From: Phytophthora quininea
Lineage: Eukaryota > Oomycota > Peronosporomycetes > Peronosporales > Peronosporaceae
DNA length: 64,000 nt
Direction of reading: 5' to 3'
Assembly (NCBI GenBank): GCA_011947345.1
Contig: JAAVTG010000697.1
Coordinates: forward strand, 1 to 64,000
The translations under genes were made by a program, and so were the position numbers. Shown piece by piece: positions 19,996 to 30,832 of this stretch (position 1 is the first letter of the stretch; each line of letters starts with the position of its first letter). The notes under the pieces are model-generated. The model saw only the letters and a program-made list of their open reading frames with translations, was not told the origin of the DNA and did no database searches.

Positions 19996-21645
19996 TTAAA
20001 GCATGGTGAGGAACTGCTGTAACTGCTTCTTGAGCTCGAGCGAGTCGCTGTGCGTCGAGTTCGTCGTGAGTGCGCGGTTGACCTTGGTGAAGGAGTCGTG
20101 GAAGTCGCCCACCTTGTACGCAAGCAACGCTGTCGCCGTCGGAGCAATAGCAAAAGCGATAAGAGAGGCTTATCATCATGAAAACGCAGTGAGGGGTAAC
20201 GTACCGCGGTTGTAGCTCGGCTCGAACATGAAATCTGCGAGCGTTTCCGAGAGCTGGAAGTTGGCTCGGGCCTGGTCGAGATTGCCCTTGCGCAGTTCCA
20301 ACACGCCCAAGTTGTTATAGGATTCGGCGTGGTTGCTGTCGACGGACACAGCGACCTTGAAGGCCTGGTAACCGAGCCCAAGGTCGCCGATGCCAATGGC
20401 AACTTGGCCAATGTTGTACCAGACGTCCGCCATGCAGTCATCGGACGCGAGAGCAAGTGCGCGGTCGAAGCAGGAGAGGGTCATGTCGTACTGCGACGCG
20501 TAGAAGCAGCAGAGACCGATGTTGCACCAGAGCTCGGCGGTGTTCACGTCCATCTGCAGCAAGCGACGGTAGTAGCGCAGCGCCACCTCTGGGTGGTCCG
20601 TGTAGAAGTAGTTGGAGGCCAGGCACGCGATCGCCTCGACGTTGGACGCATCCAGCTGTAGCACTTCCTTGTAGATGCTGACGCTCTTTTCGACGTCGTT
20701 GAGCATGTCGTGGACGCGGGCAATGCTCACCAGTAGCGACGTGTCCCCTGGGAACTTGGTCTTGGCCTTCTCGTAGCGATCCAGCGCCGTGTTGGGCTGA
20801 TCCAGTCGCAGATACACCTTGCCGAGCTCCAGAAAAGTGATGACCATGTCCTGGTTGCGCAGCGACGACTCGAACTGCTTCTCAGCGTCACGGAACAACC
20901 CTAACTGGTAGTAGCATTTGCCAAGTCTCGCCTTCCACCACCAGTCCTTGTAGTCAGCAGCCACCGTCGCCTCTGCAGCGAGTTCAAGAGCTTTCCTGGG
21001 GTTGTGCTCGCAGTAGAGCAAGTAGTCCACAAGAGCCTTGGCGATGGCTGGACGGGTCGCGTACCGCTTAAAATCGAGGCGGTTCACATCGATGAAGACT
21101 CCTGAGTCCGAGGCCTGCATGGACGCAGTGCCCAATCGAACTTGTCGACCCAATGTCGTAGCCGGTCGAGACGTACCTGGTCGATTGCCCTGCAAGGCTC
21201 GATCCACCGACATGTTTCCTGTTCCTGGTCTCGAGCTCGTTCCTGGTCGAGCGAACCCGCTGAGCGGCCGCCCAGTGGCCGTCATGGGGCGCAGACTCGG
21301 GTCTCCTCCGCCCGCTCTGGAGTTGGGGCGGTTGAGCGACGTGCCAGGCCTAGGCATGGATGCCATGACGTTGTCGTCCATGAGCAGATCGGCCGCGCCG
21401 TCCTCCTCCAGCTCCGAGTCGTCGATGAAGTTCTGCATGGTCATGGCCTTGGTCTTGGTCACCCAAGCGGCCTGGTCGTACGGATTCTGCGCCAGAATGT
21501 CCGTGCAGATGTCGATGCACTCGGCGAAGCGGCGCTGGCGAGAGCGCAGCAGCGCCAGGTAGAACGGGTCTACCTGGTCCAGCGCATCGAAGTCGGTCGT
21601 GTGGTCTCGCATGACCCGCAGGTTGTTGATCCCTGCCTGCTCCAT
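19996..21645 (-). CDS. TTC8: BBS8/TTC8, TPR subunit of the BBSome
   Basis: BBSome component needed for membrane-protein traffic in cilia. Exons 20205-21645 and 19996-20129 join to exactly 525 codons. The N-terminal third holds the conserved DPFYLALLRSRQRRF opening, QNPYDQAAWVTKTKAMT, and the repeated RPGTS/RPMTATGRPLSGFARPGT stretch typical of BBS8. The C-terminal two thirds are tandem TPRs (for example KDWWWKARLGKCYYQLGLFRDA, AELWCNIGLCCFYASQYDMTL, ESYNNLGVLELRKGNLDQA) ending LQQFLTML. The organism therefore should build motile cilia. It shares a promoter of about 115 bp with the DUF218 gene. Confidence 0.93.
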
Positions 21646-21761
21646 CGCGTCTCTTCAAGGTGCATACAAACTCCAAGCGATCACGACTATCATTTCGACA
21701 CACCTTCTCAGCTCGACTCCACATTGGTGCATTGACCAGCTGGACTCGTCTTCGTCGCCTC

Positions 21762-22854
21762 ATGCCGACGTTCCGTAGCAACCTGCACCGCACCAGACCG
21801 ACCAACGTGACTGTGGACGTCGCCTGCCCTCGGATGGAAGGCACTGTACTGCCGCTGGACTCGATGAGCGGCCGCAAAAGAAGCCCAGTCGCCGCAAGTC
21901 TCGGTCCCGCCACGACGGCAACACGGCGCTGCTGGCCGCCGCAGGTCTCGACCTCTTCCGCGAGGGCCTCATGCTGAACAGCGTGTACCCGCAGCGTCAC
22001 ACGCCGCGCCATCCAGCCGTCTTTCCGAACCTCAACAGCATCCCGGAGGACGACGCCACGGTGGCCTTCCAGGCCACGACGGACAGCCAAGTGATCCTCA
22101 TTCTCGGGGACGCTCTGGACCGGAGAGGGGAAGTCACTCCACTGGGGGTCACGCGCATCCAACGCGCGGCAGATCTCTACTGGGACACGATGAACGTCTA
22201 CGCGCAACACCAAGCCAACGCCTTCTGCTACCTGGTAAGAGGATTGCAGATATTGGTGAAAAAGTAGAGTATTGTGGTGATGACGTGGTGTGTGTTGTGT
22301 GTTGTGCTTTTAGGTGCCTACAGGAGGCGAGAGCGAGAGGGAAGGCATCGCACAGACTGAGGCGATCCGCAACGAGCTGGTGGAAGCTGGCATCTCGCCG
22401 CACCACATCATGATGGACTGCTCGGCGGTGAGTCATCTCAACTTAGCCAGGGTAAATTGACAGTAGCTGACGTTATCGTGGACGATTGATGCAGCCGAGT
22501 GTGATCGACAATGTGATCCAATTGATTCCAACGCTTCGGCACCTGCGTATCGAGCGCGTGCACGTTGTCACGTCCAGTTTCCAGATCCCGCGGGCCAAGC
22601 TCATCATCGACAGCGTGCTGGGCGCCGTGCCGGACATGAAGTTCATGGTCGCGTACCATGTGGCTCCGGACGTGCTGAGTGCAGGCGAGCGTCGAAAGGG
22701 CGAGGCGACAGAGCGACGGCTCATGGACAACATTCGACAGCCACTGGACGACGTGCTATGTGCGATGCAGAAGCAGCGCCGCAGCTCCATCACCAGCACT
22801 CGAAGCGCCGACAGCTACAGCAGCCGATCACGAAGCGGATCCCCCATCGCTTAG
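21762..22854 (+). CDS. DUF218 (YdcF/SanA-like) domain protein
   Basis: Exons 21762-22234, 22314-22427 and 22495-22854. The core reads VILILGDALDRRGEVTPLGVTRIQRA, then PTGGESEREGIAQTEAIRNELVEAGI, then IERVHVVTSSFQIPRAKLIIDSVLG, the strand-glycine, GG and VTS-F--RA blocks that define DUF218 proteins (bacterial YdcF, ElyC). Biochemical role of the family in eukaryotes is not established. A single C loss at 21884-21886 breaks the serine/arginine-rich N terminus (SGRKRSP); with it the gene is 316 codons. Start could be 21762 or the internal ATG at 21834. The C-terminal tail is S/R-rich. Confidence 0.75.
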
Positions 22855-23194
22855 GGGCAGCATGACGAGAGGTTGGGGTGCCTCCAAGAGCGACCGACAG
22901 CCGTGCGCTCTCCACATGCCCGACAACAGCTATTCTCCGTGCGGTAAAGTCAGACATTGGTTCAGTTGTGGGGTAGCGTTCAAGGCGTCGGGTAAGAAAA
23001 CTAGTCAGGATTACCTGCACTTGAATTTTAACTGCCGTCGCATGGACGACGATGATAATGGAGTGGTTGTATTACGCGATAGCCAGGACCCCACGCAAAG
23101 CTCGATCGGCCGTGCTCAGCAAAGGAGCTGCTCTCTGTTGCTCATTACAGAATATCGACAACAGCACAGCGGCTGATTAACTGGCGGGGACAGG
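22855..23194. other. Intergenic region upstream of the MFS pair
   Basis: An open frame crosses this region in one frame but has no motif and overlaps the preceding gene's end; I see no supported gene. Confidence 0.4.
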
Positions 23195-24687
23195 ATGAAG
23201 GCGTGCAAGCTCCAGTCGCAGGGCCTCATTGTGCTGCTGTGCCTCGTGAACGCGCTCAACTACATGGATAGAGGCATCATCCCCGGCGCGCCGCAGAGCT
23301 TCCGCCACTTCATCACCTCGTCGCTCGGAGTGGCCGTGACCGACCAGACCATCTACTTCGGCCTGCTCTCGTCAGCCTTCATCATCGGCCACTCCGTCCT
23401 CTCGGTCGTCTTTGGCTACTTTGCGCTCTCGCATCGCCCGTTCCGCATCATTTCGCTGGGGACGTCGATCTGGATCGTGGCGATCATCATCTGCGGCATC
23501 TCGGAGCATGTCGACAGCTACGCGTTGCTGATCGTGGGTCGGGTGTTGAGTGGCGCTGGCGAGGCGTCTTTCCAGTGCGTGGCGCCTCCGTTCATCGACC
23601 GCCACGCACCGCCCGAGCGTGCATCGCTCTACGTCGGGATTTACTTGGCGTCGGTGTTTGTTGGTTCGGCCATTGGGTTTGTCTACGGCTCGGCGTTCGC
23701 AGACTCGTCGCTTACTTGGGCCGCCGGGTTCTATCTCGAGGCAGTTATGATGGCATGCCTCGTGTTCTGCTTCATGTTCTGCGTGCCCGACGAGCTCAAC
23801 GTTGTGCTGTCCAAGGAGAGTTCGTCTCTTCAAAAGGTGCTCGTCTCGCCGGACCAGGCTGAATTGGAGTCGGCAAAATCGCGCACGATGTCAGCAGAAT
23901 CGCAGTTGGCGTCGGTCAAGGTGTCCAAGGAGGAGCCCTTCTTGCAGGCGTGGTGGGACGTGCTGTCCAACATCCCGTTCCTGATGTTCGTGCTGGGCAA
24001 CGGCGCCTACACGTTCACTCTGAGCGTCTTCAATACGTACGGGCCGGACCTGTTTGTCGGACTGGGACTCTTCTCGGACGAAACCTCAGCGTCGCTGGTT
24101 TTCGGCATCATTGTGGCCGTCGGTGGGCTTGTTGCGACGCCTTTCGGCGGGTATCTGGTCGATCGGTTGACGGTGAACACGACGGTGCCTGGGAAGCGCT
24201 GCTTCGTGGCCGCGACCTCCTCCTTCGTGTACGTCGTTTTCGCCGAGGTGTTCGTCCTCGCCATGTGCTTCCTCGGTGGTAGCAAAGGCGCCTTCCTGGT
24301 GTGCTTTACGCTCGGTTTTTTGGGTATGAGTGCAATGTGGGGGCCTCAAATGGTGATAATGCTCGAGCTGTTCCCGTCCTCGCGTCGGTCGCTGGCCATT
24401 TCGGCGAACGCGGTGGTCATCCACATCTTCGGTGACATCCCAGCGCCGACCATCATGGGCCTTGTGTGGGACTCGTGGGCGCCGAAATGCGGTGCTGTGG
24501 AAGGCAGCAACGGAGACGCCGACTTGAATCCGCTCTGCAGCGAGGACCAGGACGGCCTCAAGAACTTCATGCTGCTCTCTGCGCTCTGGATGTGCTGGGC
24601 CGTGCTGCTCTGGGGGTTGCTGGTGCTGGGAGTCAAGAAGCGGCAGCGGGAGGGGGATTCGTGCTCACGACCCCCGCAGAGTACTAG
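23195..24687 (+). CDS. Spinster-like major facilitator transporter, copy 1
   Basis: Twelve-helix MFS transporter close to the spinster (Spns) group, known for sphingolipid and lysophospholipid export from lysosomes or across the plasma membrane. ATG at 23195 (MKACKLQSQGLIVLLCL). Family features: LNYMDRGIIPGA in helix 1, GRVLSGAGEASFQCVAPPFI in helix 4-5, PERASLYVGIYLASVFVG, a charged central loop of about 60 residues, and LFPSSRRSLAISANAVVIHIFGDIPAP in the second half. Frame is intact except at 24653-24657, where one G missing from a run replaces the expected ending GGFVLTTPAEY; the true stop is probably 24685-24687 (498 codons) and the uncorrected frame runs to 24712. Substrate unknown. Confidence 0.88.
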
Positions 24688-24907
24688 AAATAGAGGTGCT
24701 AACAAACAATGACAATCGACGCATCGACGGCGAAGCTGAGGAGGTACACTGGTTGCTCTTCTTGTCCAACTTTGCCAGAGATGCAGCCAATGAATGCCCG
24801 CCCGACCAGAGGTGCCGGCGGTCGCGGACTAATCCTTCCTTCCTTGAACATGCGGCCGCCACCGCCTTGAGCAGCCCACAACCAAACTCGCCCCACCACT
24901 AGCCGTG

Positions 24908-26430
24908 ATGGCGGTCTGCAAGCTCCAGTCGCAGGGCCTCATCGTGCTGCTGTGCCTCATCAACCTGCTCAATTACATCGACCGCGGCATCATCCCCGGC
25001 GCGCCGCAGAGCTTCCGCCACTTCATCACCTCGTCGCTCGGAGTGGCCGTGACCGACCAGTCCGTCTACTTCGGCCTGCTCACGTCGGCCTTCATCATCG
25101 GCCACTCCGTCCTCTCGGTCGTCTTCGGCTACTTTGCGCTCTCGCATCGCCCGTTCCGCATCATTTCGCTGGGGACGTCGATTTGGATCGTGGCGATCAT
25201 CATCTGCGGCATCTCGGAGCACGTCGACAGCTACGCGTTGCTGATCGTGGGTCGGGTGTTGAGTGGCGCTGGCGAGGCGTCTTTCCAGTGCGTGGCGCCT
25301 CCGTTCATCGACCGCCACGCACCGCCCGAGCGTCGGTCGCTCTACGTCGGGATTTACTTGGCGTCGGTGATCGTGGGCACAGCGATCGGATTCGTCTACG
25401 GGTCGCTCTTTGCGGAGTCGCCGTTGACATGGGCTGGAGCGTTCTATCTCGAAGCTGTTCTGATGGCGTGTCTGGTGTGTTGCTGCTTATTCTGCGTGCC
25501 TGACAAGTTAAACATCGTGCCGCCAACGGACGACGCTGTTGCGCTGAGGAAGCCGGCGCTGTCGACCAGCGAGTTCGAAGTCGCGAGTGAACTTTTGTCG
25601 ATCAACTCGCCTGCTGCGATGGACAAGAACGCGGAAGCGTTGCTATCACCGGAAGAATTCGCTGACAAGTTTCACGCCGAGACGTTCTTCCAGTCGTGGT
25701 GGGCGATTCTTCGGATATTCCATTCCTGCTGGTCGTGCTGGCCCATGGAGCCTACACCTTCACTCTGGGCGTATTCAACGCGTTCGGGCCGGACGTGTTT
25801 ATCGGTCTGGGCCTCTTCAGTGACGAAACCTCGGCATCGCTCATCTTTGGCGGAATTGTGGCGGCTACCAGTCTCATTGGCACCCCACTTGGTGGCTTCG
25901 TGCTTGATCGACAAACCAACCACACTACTGTCCCCGGCAGGCGGTGCTTTGTGGCCGTCTCGACGCTCTTCATCTACGTGACCATCGCGGAGGTGTTCGC
26001 GCTCATCATGTGTTTCCTCACGGACAGCAAAGCCGCCTTCCTCACGTGCTTCACCATAGCTCTCTTCTGCATGTGTGCTTTGTGGGGACCCGAAATGGTG
26101 GCGGTGCTCGAGTTGTTCCCAGAGTCGAGACGGTCGCTGGCCATTTCGGCGAACGCAGTGATTATCCACGTCTTCGGCGATGTGCCGGCCCCCATCGTCA
26201 TGGGCGTTGTGAGGGACAAGTGGGCGCCGAATTGTGGCACAGTCGAGGACGACGGGGACGCTGTTCTCAATCCTCTCTGCAGTGAGGACCAGGGCGGACT
26301 CAAGAACTTCATGCTGCTGTCCGTGTTGTGGATGGTGTGGGCTGTAATTCTGTGGGCACTGGCCATGGTGGCCGTCAAGTTACGGCAACGAAGCGGAGGC
26401 TTTGTGCTGACTGCACCAGCGGAGATCTAG
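24908..26430 (+). CDS. Spinster-like major facilitator transporter, copy 2
   Basis: Tandem paralogue of the gene at 23195, starting MAVCKLQSQGLIVLLCL at 24908. Helix 1 to helix 5 is almost identical in DNA to copy 1; the central loop (NIVPPTDDAVALRKPALST...) and the second half are clearly diverged, though motifs such as ETSASLIFGGIVAATSLIGTP and SRRSLAISANAVIIHVFGDVPAP remain. One base is missing near 25708, after WWAI, giving 508 codons when allowed for; the C terminus is GGFVLTAPAEI. The 195-bp gap to copy 1 presumably holds its promoter. Confidence 0.85.
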
Positions 26431-26732
26431 TCAAATGGTTTGTCAGACGTAGCGGAAGCTTTTCAACTCTCATCAAAATCAACGACGTGAAGTACTCTGC
26501 GGTTTTTACTCCACGAGCTACTGACAACGACGTGGTTTTCTTCGACAGCAATGGCAATGTTCCTTCGTGACCCGCATGACACGCCGACCCCTCACACTAT
26601 CGATCGAACTTACTATTGACATCGTATCCAAACGAACTCGGTACGTTCGTTGGTTGTGTGTCATATTCATTTGCTTTACATGTACATCTACTGCTGCTAC
26701 AATATTAATTCGTGTTGAGCTCGACTCAGCGC
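26431..26732. other. Intergenic region
   Basis: Convergent 3' regions of MFS copy 2 and the proline-rich gene. No feature seen. Confidence 0.4.
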
Positions 26733-27513
26733 TTATGCTTGTGCTGTTGCTACCGGTAGCTGCGCGAGCGACTGCACCGAGAACGGTCGAGGCGCGTTCA
26801 ACTTGGTGAGTGCCGCTGCTCGGCGCTGTTTGGAGTCCGCCACCTGCTGCAGGAATTTGGGACTGGTGCGGAAGTCGAGGAGACGAGAGCCGGGGGTTTG
26901 GTTGCGAGCGCGGAACTCGGTGAGCGTGCTTCGGGGTCGCTGGTCGCGGGGGGGCGGCTGTGGTTGACGGTCGAATGACCGGGATGCGGGTCGGGCACAG
27001 TCGAGCGGGGAGCCGAGACTTGTGGATATCGGCTCGAAGAGAGGCCGTCGCGGAGATGTCGGAGGCCTTGTCGGTAGCGTTGTTGGTGGCTTCGTCGGTG
27101 GTTTTGTCGGCGGCTTCGTTGACATGGGGTTTGTCGTTGGCTTGGTGGCCACACTCATGGGCTTGATGGCGAGGTGGCGCATTGGACGGCACAGACGAAG
27201 CTGTCGACGTCAAAGCAGTCGTGGAAGTAGCCGCCACGAGCTTGAACTCGGCCTCCGAGGTGGGAACGACCTCGGACGGGGTCACCAGGAGCTCGGGAGC
27301 ACTTGACGGGACGACGGGGTGCGTCGGTGTGCGGTGGCCGCGACGGAGGAGCAGTCGTCGACGGAGCCGCTGCGAACGCCTCAAAGAAGTCGACGAGGCC
27401 GTTCACGTTGGAGTTGGCGGCGGCGTCGGCACTGGCGGCGTGGAAGAGGAGGTAGAGCTGCTGGAAGAGCTGGCGAAGGTCTCGAAGAAGGCGATGCGGG
27501 CTTGAACGGACAT
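26733..27513 (-). CDS. Hypothetical serine/proline/threonine-rich protein
   Basis: Family not recognised. ATG at 27513 (MSVQARIAFFETFASSSSSS). The likely reading continues FHAASADAAANSNVNGLVDFFEAFAAAPS, then a T/P/S-rich linker with KPPT repeats (TKPPTKPPTKPPTTLPTRPP), then a basic C-terminal block RSTLTEFRARNQTPGSRLLDF-RTSPKFLQQVADSKQ ending at 26733. At least three frame breaks are needed (near 27447, 27350 and 27180). The first is a missing T relative to the inverted partial copy at 27951, so it is demonstrable. A weak resemblance of the C-terminal SPKF-type motif to TPX2-like proteins is not enough for a name. Confidence 0.4.
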
Positions 27514-27694
27514 CGTCGAGGTGGGTCTTGGGAGGAAGGTCTTGGGCTTGGAGGTTAGAGTTTGAGGTCGATCGCGGAGAATCGAGAAGTGAGCTGCAGG
27601 GCGCGAAAAATCGTTCTCGGAAGCCCGCGAAAGTGCTTTTCTTGGCTTTTAAACAGTCACGTGGCTGCTTGAAAATCGACGCTGCCTTTCTCGA
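27375..27694. repeat. Left arm of a head-to-head inverted repeat
   Basis: The 5' end and promoter of the gene at 26733-27513, read on the minus strand, reappear on the plus strand at about 27749-28084 with roughly 90% identity by eye. Shared landmarks are TTTCGAGAAAGGCAGCGTCG, CTCACTTCTCGATTCTC and CCTCGACGATGTCCGTTCAA. The two arms are separated by about 55 bp. Confidence 0.8.
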
Positions 27695-27748
27695 AACATT
27701 TTGGAAAGCGATGCACTTAGTGCGGCTGTCGGTACTCATTTGAAAAAC

Positions 27749-28084
27749 GTTTCGAGAAAGGCAGCGTCGATCCCGTCAAGCAGAGTGGCTGTTTAAAAGC
27801 CAAGACCGACGGCACTTTCGCGGGCTTCACGAGAACGATTTCGCGCCCAGCAGCTCACTTCTCGATTCTCGGCGATCGACCTCAAACTCCAACCTCCAAG
27901 CCCAAGACCTTCCTCCCAAGACCCACCTCGACGATGTCCGTTCAAGCCCGCATCGCCTTCTTCGAGACCTTTGCCAGCTCTTCCAGCAGCTCTACCTCCT
28001 CTTTCCACGCCGCCAGTGCCGACGCCGTCGCCAACTCCAACGTGAACGGCCTCGTCGACTTCTTCGAGGCGTTCGCAGCGGCTC
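27749..28084. repeat. Right arm of the inverted repeat, with truncated gene copy
   Basis: Mirror copy of 27375-27694. It keeps the promoter-proximal sequence, the ATG (27934) and about 52 codons of the gene (MSVQARIAFFETFA...FFEAFAAAPS), then similarity stops abruptly and the frame ends after a few codons at about 28119. It is a 5' gene fragment rather than a working paralogue. Confidence 0.8.
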
Positions 28085-28119
28085 CGTCCGACCATCGCTT
28101 GTGCGTCGTACGACTGTAG

Positions 28120-28449
28120 ATATAGCTGTCTTGGATTACGATGTGCAAGTTCATTACGGCAACTTCGACCCACCGTCTTTCGCCGTCAGCAACATGGCAC
28201 ACCCGCACACAAGGTTCATCGCTGGATAGACGATATCTTGGCGACGTCCATGGACATCAAACACCTCCTCGTCTAAGTAGAGTTTAGCCGTACAGATTTC
28301 ACGTCGGCGATCAAGAGTTTACCCAAAAGTGCAGACACAGCTCAACCCGAACAAGAGAGTACGCCAACTCACCACAACATGCAAAGCCAGGAAACCATGA
28401 TAAAGTCAATCCACTTGTTTAACTTGTAAATAGGCCACCGGCTTCGGTT
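28120..28449. other. Intergenic region
   Basis: Between the truncated inverted copy and the 3' end of the PPR gene. No feature seen. Confidence 0.4.
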
Positions 28450-30583
28450 CTAAACGATCAGATCGTCATATCCAACACTTTTGGCTAACTGCTGCACTTT
28501 CGTAACGTCGTTCTTGCGGTTTAAGCGCGCAAGCGTCGAGATCAAATCTTCATATAACTCGACTTCAAAGCGCGGCGTGTCGGGCTGAGCCCCTTGGTGC
28601 AGCAGGGAAAAGGTGCGCATGAACTCGGACATTTCCGTGTCTGAGTGGCAGCGTACCATCAGCTCGTGCAGCTGCTCTGGTGAGATAGAGAATCCTTCGC
28701 ACTCCATGTTGTAGGCGATGTGTAGTGTCCGCTCAATCAGACCGATTTTCGTACCTAGATCCACCAGAGAGACGTAAAGTCCCTTTGGAATCGTCACGTT
28801 GGACAGGTTCATTTCGCGGAAGAGTGAGAAGCACATGTCGATACCGCAGGAGCCATACACCCCGTTCATGATGTAATCGAAGAAAAGCTGGTCCGTCATA
28901 ACTCCGCTATTTTCCATTTCGCGAACGACATCCGCCACAGCCTTCAAGTCTCCTTGAGAAGCGTGGATAAAGGCGACTGTAGTGAAAGCTTTGACATCCA
29001 AGACGACGTTACGCTGCTTCATAGCATCGATCAGAGCAACAGCATCGCCTACGACTCGTCGTCGCATGCAAATAGACAACAGCGATGTGAATACTTGAAG
29101 GTTTGGCGCAAGCTTCCACTCGAGGAAGACGTCCATTAGCTCAAAGAGTTCTTCAACTGACGCATCTCGATGGTTCTCCACCATCTCCAGCATCGTAATG
29201 TGATCAGGCGTGATGAAAGGATTGTCTAGCATGTGCGAAAACAGGTCTTTGGCTTGATCAAATCTTTTCGTCTCCGCAAAGCAACCCAGCGCATCGTTAT
29301 AGTTGGGAACCTCCAGCATCCACGAGCTTTGGAGTTCATGCTCCGTCGCAAATGCGTCAGCTAAAACCTCCTCCAGAAAGTCGGCGTCCAAATTTTCGTG
29401 GCAATACCGGATCGCCGAGCCAAAGCCAGCGCTGCGAGCGACTCCATGAGCTGCCATACCACGGAACACTTTTTCAGCAGCACGAAGTCGTTCGTAGCTG
29501 TGCACGACTTCATCACGTTAACGTTCATGTTTTCATCCATCGGCAGGACTTCGTCAACAGTGTGGCTTCTTAACGAGTCCTTTTCTTCGGTGAACTCTAA
29601 ATGCTGCTTGTCATTCCTGCCAACAAGTCGCATTCGAGTCTTCTCCATGACCGAATAGCAATGCTGTGCCAATGAAAACTCCTCCAATTTCACACAGCAC
29701 TGAATCGCGGCACCAAACCCCTCTCCGGCACCAGACCCCGAAAGTCATCCACATCGTAGTTTTCCGCACAACGCTCCACATAGTCGATGAATGTTCTAAC
29801 GACTCGTCTCGGACTCTCCCTTGTCGCTTCACATGCTCTGAACAGCGCCAAGAATCCTTGTTGTTGAAAATCTCTCACAGCATCGAACTCTTTATGGGAA
29901 AAGTACTCCTCCGCCAGTTCAAGGGCCTGCTGATACTTCTTCTTCTGCACCATCTTGCTCAGCAAGTGCCCCACCACCTTCTCGCACATGATCGGCTCCG
30001 TCGACCCAACACTCTTGTCCTGATCGCGTACTTCTTGCCACAAGTTCTGCTGATAAAGCAGTAAATGTTTTGCCGTGTCGAACATGTTGGCATTGCCGCA
30101 GCCGTTGACGACGGCCACCAGAACTCGAGCCACAAACTGCGCGCCGTAGCGTTTCTGCAACTGGTCCAGTAGCTGCTGCGTCTCGGCAGGCCCCGACCGC
30201 CGTCTCACCATCGTGAACAGCAGGTCTGTCCACACAGGCTCGCTGGTGTTCTCGGGGGCGAAGCTGGCGACTAGAGCCAGCAGCTCGGCGGCACCGCGCT
30301 CGTCCCGTTGCTCCAGTCGCCGCTGCAGTGCCAAGTTCCAGGCGCGTGGGTCGGTGGCCGCCAACACAGCGATCTCGTCCTTCTTGCGCAGCGTCCTGCA
30401 GGTCTGGACCACGCGATCCGATGGCGCTCTGACTGAGAGAAGCGACGCGACATCTCGGTCCTCTATACGAATCTGGGGCTGGCGCCGTTGGCGTTGGTGG
30501 TGACGACGCGGAGAGAACTGCACTGCAGCTGAAGTGGTGCCGAAGTGGCGCGCAGAGCGTAGAGGAAGCACGCGACGCAGCAT
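28450..30583 (-). CDS. Pentatricopeptide-repeat (PPR) protein, probably mitochondrial
   Basis: PPR proteins bind organellar RNA sequence-specifically and help its processing or translation. ATG at 30583; the first 35 residues (MLRRVLPLRSARHFGTTSAA...) are arginine-rich and acid-free, as in mitochondrial targeting peptides. Degenerate PPR helical pairs run through the protein, for example WTDLLFTMVRRRSGPAETQQLL, YNDALGCFAETKRFDQAKDLF, VFTSLLSICMRRRVVGDAVALI and FTTVAFIHASQGDLKAVADV. Two single-base losses, in the run at 29736-29739 and the T run at 29470-29474, break the frame; with them the gene is 712 codons. It shares a 250-bp promoter with coronin-7. Confidence 0.8.
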
Positions 30584-30832
30584 CGTTCCGGCCGTCGCGC
30601 CGGCACCCGCAGAATGACGCGATTGCAGAGCCGTACGTTGGGGTATCGGGAAATTACAGATAAAGTCAACAGCAAGTGTTTAGATGGCATAATATTTATG
30701 AAACTAGACTACCGAGTTTAGAGCATTACTATCAAGAATATTTACGAATACGAATTTCAGAGCAGATAGTATTTACGCCCTGCTTGAAGCAGACAACACC
30801 GGACCAGTTCAGGCCTCCCCCTCCCTGACGCC

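Noticed and set aside
22861..23176. Open frame starting MTRGWGASKSDRQPC after the DUF218 gene
   Set aside because: No motif, no paralogue, overlaps the preceding gene's 3' end; most likely chance.
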